Part shown: one piece after another, positions 45,196 through 56,400 of the stretch
Layout of the letters: each line of letters opens with the position of its first letter
How positions within the stretch are numbered: the first letter of the stretch is position 1
Assembly: GCA_963576565.1 (NCBI GenBank)
Contig: OY755039.1
Span: 143,351,369-143,415,368, forward strand
DNA: 64,000 nucleotides
Direction: 5' to 3'
Source: Aspidapion aeneum
Taxonomy: Eukaryota > Arthropoda > Insecta > Coleoptera > Brentidae
Made by a program: the position numbers and the translations under genes
Notes under the pieces: generated by a model
The model's input: only the letters and a program-made list of their open reading frames with translations
Databases searched by the model: none
Told to the model about the DNA's origin: nothing

Positions 45196-48100
45196 TGTGG
45201 CCTTAAAAAAAGTTAAAAAAATAATTTGGGCGCCAATTTGTGGCCTATTAAAAATGCGTTGTGTGACATTTGTGGCAGCTTAAAGACGTTGCCGCCATTT
45301 TGTGACACTGTAATTAGGATAGTGACAATTTGCCGACTTGTGACACAACAAAACCATTGAATAATTAAACAAATATCTGGAAGCAGAACTGTATTTTCCA
45401 GCTAGGTAAAACATTGATATGCCCGGTAACTTTTATACAGTGGAGAAGGGGGGGGTTCAGAAATAAGAAAATTTTAAGTGCGCCACATTATTTAATACCA
45501 ATGTTTTACAAAGAAGATCTTAAATAAAATACAGTTCAACCCAAACGTTGTAGCTAAACAATGAAATTCTACCTACTTCCGAGGCTTCCAGCATACAGTC
45601 GAACCTCTCTAACTCGAACCTCTATAACTCGAACCCCTCTATAACACGAACCTTTTAAGCGGTCCCTGCACTTTTTACATGTATTTCAACCTATGTAACG
45701 CGAGTTTCTATAACTCGAACTCTCCATAACTCGAACTGTTTTGGTTGTCCCTTCAGGTTCGAGTTATAGAGGTTCGACTGTATTTATGTAATTAGAAGAA
45801 ACCAAAAAAATTGACTAATAGACAAAATAAAATTTAAAAGATTCCCAAATGAATCAAAATGACAAAAATAGAAGCACTTTACACCTACATCCGAGTCAGT
45901 AGTGTGAGACTCAGTTGTATAAATGATTGAAAAAAATAAATATACTTCCAAAATCGTTCCATCATAGGGGAGATCTGGACAAAATATCTGCTGTCATCAT
46001 TCTACGTTGGGTAGAATGAGACAGACAGCAACCCAGTCCGAGATCCACCCCATGAGGTAAAACAGTGTAAAGAAACCGCTAAAACATATAATCTCATCTC
46101 TCTTTTGTCTCCGCAAAGTTGGTCATTGGGTTGTACAAATAATACAAATATTTAGTTCATCTTGTATAATTAGATTGTAAAACTTGAGAAAAATACCAAA
46201 CAAGTCAGGGCCAAAATAGCAAGGCACTTTAAATTTGACAGTAAAATTATCTTAAATAAATGAAATGAAGGAAACAAGTCAATGTAGTAAATATGCCGCA
46301 AAACCAGGGTTATGACGTCATACCTTATCTTGCGTTTACAAGAAATGTTGAAATTATACTGTGAAAACTTATATATGAAAAGATTACGTCTAAATTATAT
46401 TAAAAATTTATATATGAGGAAAAAAATTATAGTTAAGGCTTGCTCCTACCTTGGTCCTTGATTATTTTTTGTATAAATGTGTGTTCTAGTTTGTAAACCT
46501 AGAGTTGTCCAGACACCTCCTCACTGCTACTGCTGCTCCTAGTTTGCCCGCGCCTCCCCTAATGCCCGCTTAGCACATCACGCTAGGGCAGCACATGGTG
46601 GTCAAAATGTTGGTTCTTGCCCGAGCGTAAAAACCCTGTGGAAAATGAAATGTTTCAGTTTCCTGGAATTCGTCAATTTTGCACGAAGTTCCCCTACACA
46701 GTAACTTAAATCGAGAACCCCATGTCGACTCAATAAAATAAAGTAGATTTAAACAGATGAACTAAAATAAGCCTACGTACCTTTCCCAGGGTTATAACTG
46801 GCCCGTCCGGCTTCCCACCAGCGTCCAGCCCAACTGTCCCGTCGCTGGAATTGACAGGGCTGTAGACAAAGGAGAAAAACAATATATAGTTTTTATCCAA
46901 CACGTGGTTAAAAGAAAAATATAAAAACGCCAAAAATTCCCCACGTCTTTTGTCAAAAAAAAAAAATACATTTCACACGACAAATAATTACAATTTGGGA
47001 GGCAAATATTATCTTGAAGAGTACTCAAATAATAAAAAAAAATGAAAAAAAAAAATCGAACTTACCAATGCTCTTTCCGTGCAAATGGCGTAGGCCGACT
47101 TAAATCCCCCTCAAAACAGGGTGCGAGCGTCACTCCAGATTGCCTAGACACGACGGACTCACTTCCACAGTTTCTGGGATATCTCCTACAATCGCTGTAG
47201 TGCCAATCACCAAAAACAAAGGCGATCCCAGAAACTGTTGTCGACCCAGCCAAAATTCGTTAGCAAGAGAGACCAACCACTTCGTCGAGAATACCAGAAT
47301 AATGAATTGGCCGGAAACCGTTTTGTAAATTTGGGGGGGAGTGGGGACAGTAAAACACAATACCAACCAACCAGAAAAACCCGCGATTTTCAAACTAACC
47401 AATGAGATACAGCAATAGTTCTATACAGGTATATAGGGGCAGCACCGACCAAGGAGACATTGAAATTAGGTAAAACACACATTGAGGTGTTGTCGGATCT
47501 ATTTCCACGGTTGAAATTTTTACAACAAGGACGTCGAGACACCCTCCATACACATTATTAATATTCGAACACTCAACCAATTCCCATATGAGTAAAGCTA
47601 TACTGAGCGCAGAATTTAGTTGCACTCCAGTTACAGTCTTCGTCAAAAGTTTCCTTCGCTCTTTATAAATGTTTTCTCTAATATTCATATGGTTTAACGC
47701 CTTTTTTGTAAAACATTTCTACAGTAATAAAGTTGTTTCTGAACCTGAACCCAAAAATACACACTGAACTATTGCTTAAAGGCACAAGAGTGTTCAGATG
47801 TTAACTCACACGATTTCGTTTATTCTTTTAGTCTTGGTTTTTATCCCTCGTTTATCTCCCCTTTACCAAAGTGCATAACTCGTATTTATTTTATCCTTTC
47901 CCTATCAAATTAATAAAGATATCAAAGTGGCGGAGCCTCGGTTGTTCCTGGTCGACCCAAATATGTTTTCGTATTATCAAAACTAGTTAATCCGTGAAGG
48001 ATATGAGGTTCGGATTGTCCCAATATCCTCGAAATAAACGTAAGGGAATGAAATGTTCATCTAAATGTTTCCTTCCTGTTACTGAAACCATTTGTGATGC

Positions 48101-48450
48101 GGCAACGCCGCCATTCCCCAGCATAACAGCTGTTTAACTTTATGTACGTCAAGTAAACGACGAAACTGCAGAAATAAACAAAACAACCAAAAGTTTTATG
48201 TGATTTTCCCGAAACCTGTGATCCTAAATTCCAATTACGATGTCCAGATAATGCGATGTGCGTAGTGTCCACAGTAATTCGATGGAATGCCTCCTTTTAA
48301 GGTAACTTCCTAGACACTATATAACCTCCAAACCTAGCTCTATAAAATACCCTTACTTTGTGTACAGAAAGACGAATCAAAGAGCCTTGATTATTTACCT
48401 AAATAAACAAATATGTAACGTTGTCTTAAACGTAAAAATGACACGTTACA
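45196..48450 (-). repeat. 3' LTR of the Gypsy element (3,255 bp)
   Basis: It has TG...CA ends. It is about 155 bp longer than the other LTR because it holds a 185-bp MITE plus TA duplication and lacks a 33-bp segment present at about 59152-59184. Small ORFs inside are duplicated in the other LTR and show no domain. On the minus strand, TATTTTATAG and TTATATAG boxes lie about 100-130 bases inside its start and could be promoter elements. Confidence 0.95.
45596..45780. mobile_element. 185-bp MITE inserted in the 3' LTR
   Basis: It has CAGTCGAACCTCTCTAACTC and GAGTTATAGAGGTTCGACTG termini, with TA at 45594-45595 and 45781-45782. The other LTR reads straight through the TA (near 59050), proving precise insertion after the retrotransposon arrived. 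The interior is made of AACTCGAAC-like repeats. TA target and TIR suggest Tc1/mariner or Tigger mobilisation. Confidence 0.95.
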
Positions 48451-48466
48451 TAATCCCCCCCCAACT
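48451..48466 (-). promoter_or_regulatory. polypurine tract of the Gypsy element
   Basis: On the minus strand GAAGTTGGGGGGGGATTA lies directly before the 3' LTR. A purine-rich run at this place is the usual plus-strand primer of LTR retrotransposons. Confidence 0.65.
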
Positions 48467-48489
48467 TCAAGACGATTAACCTAAAAAGG

Positions 48490-51400
48490 TTAATCGGAGA
48501 GGTCCGCTGCCGACTTAAGGTCTTTGGCATGCCAACTCCCTGGCAGTACTTTACCCGATGGTTCCTGAAGCTCAAATATCCATGGAGAAATTTTATTCCT
48601 AATCACATAAGGACCAACGAATTTCGGTGCTAACTTCTTCGAGAAAAACTTCGCAGCATCTGACAACACATAATTTTTCTTCCAAACACGCTGACCCACA
48701 ACAAAGTTGGGTACCCTTGTACGCAAATTATACTGAACTACGTTTTTCTCTCCTGCCACCTCTAACCTTCTCTTAACATCAGCATAGAGCTTCCGGAAAC
48801 CTTCGTTCTTACTTTCAGCTGCAGTTTGTACACCATTCTCTTCAGATAACAAAACTGGGTTGGAGTAATCTTTACCTGATAAACACATATTCCTACCAAA
48901 ATTAACAAAGAAAGGAGACATCCTGGTTGTCTCATGGGTTGCAGTACGAATCGCGCAGGCAAGTTTATGTATTTGTTCGTCCCACTTCCTGTGGTTGTCT
49001 TTCACATAACAACATAACATGGTTTTTAACGTGCGATTCGTCCTTTCTGTTGGATTTGCTCTGGGATGATAATACGGATTATACTGAATTTTAACCTGAT
49101 AACTCTCAGCAAAACGCTTAAACTCATTACTTTTGTACTGAGGGCCATTATCACAAAGTATCAAACGGGGCACTCCGAAGACCATAAATACTTGCTCCTC
49201 AAGATGCTTAACAACAGCTTGAGTAGGGGCTGTTCGCATTGGAAAAACTAAGGAAAACTTACTCAAATAGTCCGTAACGACGAGAATCCAGCAATTACCC
49301 TTTGTTGAACGAGGTAGAGGTCCACATAAATCAGTCGAAATAATTTCCCAAGGACGAGTTGGTTTTGGGTGAGATATCATCTGATCAGATACACCTTGTG
49401 TATCACCTTTATGAGCTGCACAGACAAAGCATTTCTTTACAAAAGTTGCCACGTCCTGGCGCATTTTTGGCCAATAATATTTTTCTGCCAGTCTGTGGAA
49501 GGTTTTATACACACCCATATGTCCTGCGGTAGGAGGATCGTGAGCTTCTCCAATAATTCTACGCCTATGATCTTTGGGGACTACCTCTTTCCAATATTCG
49601 TTAGATGGTGAAAGTTGAGGGTATTCTTGTTTGACATATTTATACAACTTATTATCAGTGTATCTCCAATTCATAAATTTTAACGGTGACTCTACGACCC
49701 TCTTTACCATCTTTTGGTACCATCGATCTTTAATTGCTGTTGAAACATCTCTGGGCTGCGAAATTGTATCAATCATAGGTACTGCACGAGACAACATGTC
49801 CGGGACAACTAAATCTTTCCCTTTCCGATGGATTACTTCAAAATCATATTGCTGCAGTTTTACAGACCAACGAGCAAGTCTTCCACTGGGCTCTTTTAAG
49901 CTATGAAGCCATTTTAAACTAAAATGATCTGTAATGACCTTAAATGAGATCCCCTCAATATAAGGCCGGAGCTTCTCTATCGCCCAAACCAATGCCAAAC
50001 ATTCTCGCTCGGTGGTCGTGTAAACACGTTCTTGCTTGGTCAAAGATCGACTCAAATAGCATATGACTTTGTCTCCTTCAGGATAAGGTTGCGTTAAACA
50101 TGCTCCTATTCCATATCCTGATGCGTCTGTTTGAATGACAAATTCTTTGGTATAATCTGGACATGTAAGAATCGGTGCAGTCACTAAAAGTTCCTTAATC
50201 TTAATAAATGCTCTTTCGCAGTCTGGAGTCCAATCGAACTTTTGATTTTTCTTAGTTAGAGCTGTAATTGGAGCTATTATCGCTGAAAAATTCTCTATGA
50301 AACGTCTATACCAGGATATTGTACCTACAACTCTACGAACTTCTCTGACAGTTCTTGGCCTCTGGAGCTCTAACATGGCTCTAATTTTATTAGGGTCAAC
50401 TCGGATGCCTCGACGGTCCACTACGAAACCTAAATAAGTCATTTCTGGCCTACACAGTTGGCATTTCTCCCAACTTACCGTTATCTTTGCATTCTGCAAT
50501 CTTCGTAGGACTTCCTCAAGAATTCTAAGATGTTCAGAAAAGCTCTGTGTGACAATTACGAGGTCATCGAGATATACGTACACGTAGGGGTCTAAATCGT
50601 TTCCTATGATGCTATCTATGAGTCTCTGCCAAGTTGCAGGTGCATTATGAAGACCAAATGGTAACCGCTTAAATTGGAAGAGACCTCGTCGACAGATGAA
50701 TGCTGTTAGTGGCTTCGATGATTCTTCCATTGGTACTTGCCAATAAGCGCTTTTGATATCTAAAGTTGACAAGTATTTAGCATCTTTCAACTTGTCAAGA
50801 GTCTCGGATACGAGTGGTAAAGGATAACTATCACGCGCCGTCACTGAGTTCAATTTGCGGTAGTCTACGCAGAACCGATATTTCTTTGTGTTTTTCTTTT
50901 GTACCATTACCACTGGTGAAGCCCATGAACTACTACTACGTTCTATCACATCCATTTTCAGCATTTCGTCGATTTCGTCATCAATAAGTTTTTGAATGAC
51001 CGGTGAGACCTTATATGAACGTTGTCTTATCGGTGCTGCATCTGTTGTAATCTTGTGCTCTACCCTGTCTGTACATCCTAGTGAGTCACCCATAATAGTC
51101 TTATATTTATCGACCAATTCCTCTAGTCGTTCTGATTCATAAGGCGAAAGAGTAGTTTGTTGGTCTGATGTTTCTAAAGAACAAATCACATCTTTACTAT
51201 CGGCAAAGTGCCACTCATTAGTACTTAAGTTCGGTACTATCCCCATAGAAATCCAAAAATCTAATCCTAAAATCAAAGTGTGCGGCAACTCAGGAACGAC
51301 GACGACCTCGATTAACCTAAATTTATCCTGAACTCGCATAGGAAGCTGCACTGTCCCAATACTACTCGTGCTTTGACCATTTGCCACAATACAACTCGTC

Positions 51401-51657
51401 TTCTTCGTCGTATCAAGTGAAAAACCAAACCTCTCGATGATTGACCAACCATGATTCCCTAAAAAGGTACGTGAAGCCCCGGAATCCAACAAACCTAATA
51501 ACTTATTTCCGAGCACATCCACTTCTAAATAAGGCCTCTCATCTTTGCGAGCATGACTTATCACATAATCTAAAACGTACGTTAGCCTATCGGTCGATGC
51601 TTGTTCAGGCTGACTCGAAGGTCGACCACCTACGAGCGCCTGGGTCCGTTTCCCTGA
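48490..51657 (-). CDS. pol: Gypsy pol polyprotein (protease, RT, RNase H, integrase)
   Basis: The frame is in -1 relation to gag and opens just upstream of the gag stop. It runs uninterrupted to 48490. Counting from the codon at 51564 (1,024 codons): aspartic protease DSGA at 27-30; reverse transcriptase with FCVDYRKLNS and the YLDD catalytic box at 331-334; RNase H with QTDASG (Asp 480) and ITDHFSLKWL; integrase zinc-binding H675, H682, C712, C715 and catalytic D745, D805, E840. Products would mature the particle, copy the RNA and insert the DNA. All key residues are present, so pol appears intact. No own start is needed if expressed by frameshifting. Confidence 0.93.
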   Translation of the reverse strand, partial: SGKRTQALVGGRPSSQPEQASTDRLTYVLDYVISHARKDERPYLEVDVLGNKLLGLLDSGASRTFLGNHGWSIIERFGFSLDTTKKTSCIVANGQSTSSIGTVQLPMRVQDKFRLIEVVVVPELPHTLILGLDFWISMGIVPNLSTNEWHFADSKDVICSLETSDQQTTLSPYESERLEELVDKYKTIMGDSLGCTDRVEHKITTDAAPIRQRSYKVSPVIQKLIDDEIDEMLKMDVIERSSSSWASPVVMVQKKNTKKYRFCVDYRKLNSVTARDSYPLPLVSETLDKLKDAKYLSTLDIKSAYWQVPMEESSKPLTAFICRRGLFQFKRLPFGLHNAPATWQRLIDSIIGNDLDPYVYVYLDDLVIVTQSFSEHLRILEEVLRRLQNAKITVSWEKCQLCRPEMTYLGFVVDRRGIRVDPNKIRAMLELQRPRTVREVRRVVGTISWYRRFIENFSAIIAPITALTKKNQKFDWTPDCERAFIKIKELLVTAPILTCPDYTKEFVIQTDASGYGIGACLTQPYPEGDKVICYLSRSLTKQERVYTTTERECLALVWAIEKLRPYIEGISFKVITDHFSLKWLHSLKEPSGRLARWSVKLQQYDFEVIHRKGKDLVVPDMLSRAVPMIDTISQPRDVSTAIKDRWYQKMVKRVVESPLKFMNWRYTDNKLYKYVKQEYPQLSPSNEYWKEVVPKDHRRRIIGEAHDPPTAGHMGVYKTFHRLAEKYYWPKMRQDVATFVKKCFVCAAHKGDTQGVSDQMISHPKPTRPWEIISTDLCGPLPRSTKGNCWILVVTDYLSKFSLVFPMRTAPTQAVVKHLEEQVFMVFGVPRLILCDNGPQYKSNEFKRFAESYQVKIQYNPYYHPRANPTERTNRTLKTMLCCYVKDNHRKWDEQIHKLACAIRTATHETTRMSPFFVNFGRNMCLSGKDYSNPVLLSEENGVQTAAESKNEGFRKLYADVKRRLEVAGEKNVVQYNLRTRVPNFVVGQRVWKKNYVLSDAAKFFSKKLAPKFVGPYVIRNKISPWIFELQEPSGKVLPGSWHAKDLKSAADLSD

Positions 51658-53444
51658 CGATTACAATTACGACATTCTCTTACTGTAACCCCTGCCTGAC
51701 CACACGAATAGCACTGTTTGCCTCTAGGTAATGCGCACCCGATTGCCATGTGCCCTGTTTGGTTGCATCTATAACATACCACGTCTCTATTCGCCCTACC
51801 AGGTCTAACACCTTGTGGTGGTTGTTCATCTCTGTCGTTTACACTAGACTGACCACTAGCTGGTTGCTGTCTATCTCTATCAGCCCTAGCAGCAAAATTG
51901 CTTGCTGGCTGCTGCCTATTTCTGTCGAATCTATTAGCAGGATGATTTAAATTCTCTTGGTTCGATGTCCCAGCACCTGATATTTGAATTGCATCAACCC
52001 CTGTTGAAAAATCGTCACTGTCGCTCTCTACGTCAACGTAGGCTAAGTCAGGTTCAATAGATTGGTTTCTTCTAGGAGTAAAATTCTCCTCTTCTAAACC
52101 ATATCTCTGGTCTATTCTACGACACAAATCTTTTAAATGTGATAGGCTATTGACCTCGGTAGCAATCAACCCTTTCTTATAGATGTCCGCTATATTTCTG
52201 AAGACGATAGCTAATTTTGCCTCTTCAGAAACAGGACAGCCAAGTCTTTGGAAATATGTGTTCATGACAGCAATATAGGTCCCTATAGACTCTCCAGGGC
52301 CTTGTTTACGTTTTTGAATTTCCTTCAATAGCTTCTCGCCATATGAAGAAGGAAGATATTCTGTCATGAGCCTTTGTTCCAGCTGTTCCCATGTATGGAC
52401 TTCTCTACGAACATCTTTATAAAAAGTATAAGCTGACTTTTCAAAAAGATCAATGCCCGAATTCAGTAAAACCTTTTTGCTGACTCCTCTAGCCTGACTC
52501 AACTCGTCCACTCTCTCGAAAAATGCGGTGACGGAGATTGTACCCCTCTCGCCTGTAAATTTTAAGTTCCACTTATGCGGAGGTACAGGTGCAGCATGAT
52601 ATGAAGTACCAGGATCACTTGACATTGGTACTGGCGACGAACAAGAAAATGGTCGTGACTGAGCAATTGGTGCAATGCTACTTTGGAGGGCAGCTAGACT
52701 CAAAGGAACGGTAGACGGTTGTTGGTAATGAAAAGCTGATGCACGGTCATTCTCAATCGGCATAGGGACTGGTGCCTGTATTGGTGCTTGAGTTGGGTTC
52801 GTTAGCACTTGCATTTGCACTGGAGCAATGACCGACGGTTGGTTTGTGGGCTGTTGAGCTGTTCTTTGTGTGCTCGAGAGCTGTGGTTGCGGGAAATGAG
52901 ACTGGTTAGGTGTGTTGCCAGCATTTGTTGAGTGGTCTGAGCCTCGACTCGTTGAATGGGTTTCAGATGCTTCATCATCATCTGAGGTCACGCCAACTCT
53001 TAATAAATCTGTTGCTTGGCTCTGCAACCTCCCAATCAAACTCAAGGTTTCCGCAACCAGTATGCCTTTGGTTTGACTTTCTTCAAAGTTAGACGGATTC
53101 ATGTTATTTATCCTGGCCAACACGTGTTCCAACCTCACAGCGATTTTTCAAAACTCTCCCCCTTTACTCGTACCAGAGAACTTCTCTACCAGCGGTACCA
53201 GACTATCAAGCTTCTTCATGCAGCTAAAAGCATCTTGGCCAAATTTAAAGGGATACGGAGGGTATCTCATACTTGCATCAGTCTTTTCTCTTTGTTTGAT
53301 CAACATAAGCTGTTGTTTCATCTCTTCCACCGATCCAATAGCTATGCCTCTCCATGTTAACTCATAGATTAATTCGTCCTTGACTAAGTACCTTACGTCA
53401 GACAACCGACTCAAAGAAATAGCCATAGTGCCTTTTATCTTCAA
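51630..53444 (-). pseudogene. gag: Gypsy gag, one in-frame stop codon
   Basis: About 604 codons from ATG at 53444 (a second ATG six codons in may be the real start). The first part contains SRLSDVRYLVKDELIYEL. A Pro/Gln/Ser-rich linker (about 52950-52580) precedes a capsid-like region (WNLKFTGERGTISVTAFFER to about 52050). A nucleocapsid tail follows, with one canonical CX2CX4HX4C knuckle (CYRCNQTGHMAIGC) and a second in which valine replaces histidine. An in-frame TGA at 53148-53150 interrupts the frame early. The frame is otherwise open to the TAG at 51630-51632. Gag would form the particle; readthrough or a sequencing error could also explain the stop. Confidence 0.85.
51648..51654 (-). 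promoter_or_regulatory. candidate -1 ribosomal frameshift site
   Basis: On the minus strand the gag frame reads G GGA AAC, a classic X XXY YYZ slippery heptamer, 15 bases before the gag stop codon. The -1 frame is pol and has a stop codon (TAA) just 9 bases upstream, so pol becomes open only here. Downstream GGTCGA and TCGACC could pair as a stem. Confidence 0.75.
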
Positions 53445-56400
53445 ACTTTAAACTTTAATTAAAACTGTTAATTATACCTCCCAATTATAAAAACTAAACC
53501 ACGCAATAACAAACACAAAGTTCACTTTCAATTCACTAGTGAAAATCACTATAAATTTTCTCACAACTGTAGAAAATATAAAACTTAAATACGGGCAGAC
53601 GCGAACAAAACCGAAAAACACCGGAGCAGTAAGAAAATAAAATTTATTTGCATTTAAAAATGTAATCATAATTTATGTTAAGTATTTGTACAACCAACTA
53701 TGACGTCCAACCTTGCAGAGAGAAATAACTACTTAAATCCTAAATTAGAATTAACAAGTAGCCATAAAAAAAAGAAGTTTAAAAAAATAAAAGAGAGACA
53801 AGAGTTTTGGCAGTGTTTAGGTCTTATGTTTCACTCCTGCGTGAGTAAAACCAAAAAAAAAAAAATAATTGCGCTTATCCTAGCTGAACTGGATTAAAAT
53901 TAAAGTTAAGTGATGTTTGTTTACCTCAGCAACCGAATAGGTAAATTTATCCCTAAATGGAACGTACAACAGACTACCTATAACAAAAATCCCAAAGCTG
54001 TTGTACACAGTTAACGCTAGGGTATACTCCTGCTATTGCAGAACGGCTCCACTAATAAACCCAATCGCCGTATACAATGATTTTTCTAAAAAGAATAAAT
54101 CAAAACCCACTTTAACCTGCTTACCTACTCTGAGTTCACACGAAACATGCATTGCTTAAGGTCACATCATCCCTTAATATATAAGTGAACGCAATAAACA
54201 TCGGAACAGATGTTCATGTTATAGAAATCGTAAAATATGCTCAATTAAAAAAAGATCCGCTCGCTGAAATTGCGTCGAATTAGACTAGTAAGGATGTTGT
54301 GTGTAATTAAAAAAAAAATTAAAAAAAAATTACCGATGTTATTAAAAAATTTACAGAAATAACGTCTTGGTAGGACTGCAACTCTCTAATCTTCATTAAA
54401 ATGAAATTCCCAAAACTTAAACTAAATTGATGCAAACCATGGTCATGGTCAAAAAAAATTAATTAGTGACTCACTAAAATTTTCAAAAATTACTCCACTC
54501 TGATAGGTGGTTTGGAGTAGGGAGAAGAAAAAAAAATTTAAAACAAATGATGATAGGTTGTTAAAACGTGAGGGTTCGAAATAAAATTATATTTTAATTC
54601 AGAAAAAAAAAATATTTAAATAAACTGGTAGAACCATTGTAGGGACAAGGTACTACTATGCACCAAGGAAAAAATGTCCAACAAGAAAATCAAGTCTCCC
54701 TTTTAAAAAAAAATATTTAAAAAAAATATTTAAAAAAATATTTTCAAAAAAAAATTTTAAATGTTTAAGTGGGGTTGCAGCTCCTATTAGTGAACCTTAA
54801 AAAAACTTAACAAAACCAGCACCAGAAAAATCTTATTCGAGTTGTCATGCAACAGTTTTTGTTCTTTTCCTTTAAAAAACAGTTGTCAATTCCCTTTCCT
54901 CTCCCAAAACTGTGGCAATGTGAAAAGTCAATGAGCTAGAAAAATTTATTTACTATAAAAAAAAATGTTGAAAATTAAATTTACTTAAGAATCATAAGGT
55001 ATAAAAAATCGTGATTGAAAAAAAAAACTAATCAGTTTAGGAAAAGTTTTAAAAAAATGTTTATGTTACAAAAAAACAAACGATGTTAGTGTATTTGTTT
55101 AAAATTATTACTTAAGGAAATAAGCAACGTTAGTACTTATTTACTGTACCACTATAATGTGAAGAACCTTTGCACTCAACTCCGTAAAGAATTATCTTGT
55201 GTGCACTTTCAAAAAACCAAATAAGAGAACAATTTCAAGGTTCACCTATAACGTTGTAAAACTAAATCTGCCTATTCAAGTGTCTTTACACACAACATCT
55301 AATCAAAGAAAATTTACTGCCTAATGCATTCTCAGATCCCTATTCCTGGTGTTTACGAGATATAAAATTAAGTTGGGCCCACTCCAGAACTATCAGTCAA
55401 AGCAAATCTACCAAATGTCCAAGGGCTAATGAGACCCCATCACCTACAAATGATATTTTGAAATGAAACAGTTGGGAATAATCCTGCGTAAAAACCAGAG
55501 AACAAAATCAAGAACCAAAAACTATTACATTAATTTTAAAAGAGCATAATAAAACTCCCGGCCCCAATTAAACTTTTGTTATCTCAACAAAACTCGGCCT
55601 AAAACCAAAAAACTTTTTATTAGACATTTCCCCTATTCCCTAAGTATAATGTCAATAAAACCCAAAAACTTGTGATTTCCATTCCAATCCCATCTGTACC
55701 CTATATATCTTTCAAACGGTTAAACACCCACAGGCGAAACAATATCTTATTTCAAAGAAAGGGTGAAGATATTTTGAAGCACCCTGTGAAAATAGGACAC
55801 TATTATGGAAAATTGCTCAGATCGGTGTTCTTAATACTTTCCAACCTAAATATATCTAGTCCCCTCATGTGCATGTTACTATTTTAGTTCCTATCATAAT
55901 TAAATAGATCACAAAATTTGTCTTTCTCCGCGAATCTGCAAGGTCATGGAAAATGCGAGATTCAGCCTGTAGGCCAAATTTGGATGTATTTTAATTTAGC
56001 GAAAACCGAAGTTGCGAAATCCTAAAAAAGATTAGCAGGAAGTCCTCGTTCCTCGATTTCTACACTCCGAACCAAACATTTCTTCCATTTCCACCCAGCT
56101 CGCGGGAGGAAAACCCTTAATTATGGCAATACAAAAGGTACTACTATCATATTATGCATAACAAAAAAAAAGTATATGCCCTCATCATTGTTTAGTCTCA
56201 TCAAAGAAAACCTATTGTTTTTAAATTTATTCTTAGATTGAAATCGTTTTTTTTTAATCAATCATCTTAAATTTATTGTTTAACCTGAACACTTTCCCAT
56301 TTATTCCACAACAGTGTATTGTAATTTAAAAATTTGCTTCATTATTTGAGGTCACCAGTATGAAACTATTTTAAAATTAAAAAAAAATTAAATAAAAAAA

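Noticed and set aside
46730..48272. Short ORFs with hydrophobic stretches duplicated at 60033-61573
   Set aside because: They lie inside both LTRs; duplication reflects LTR identity, not a gene family, and no domain is visible.
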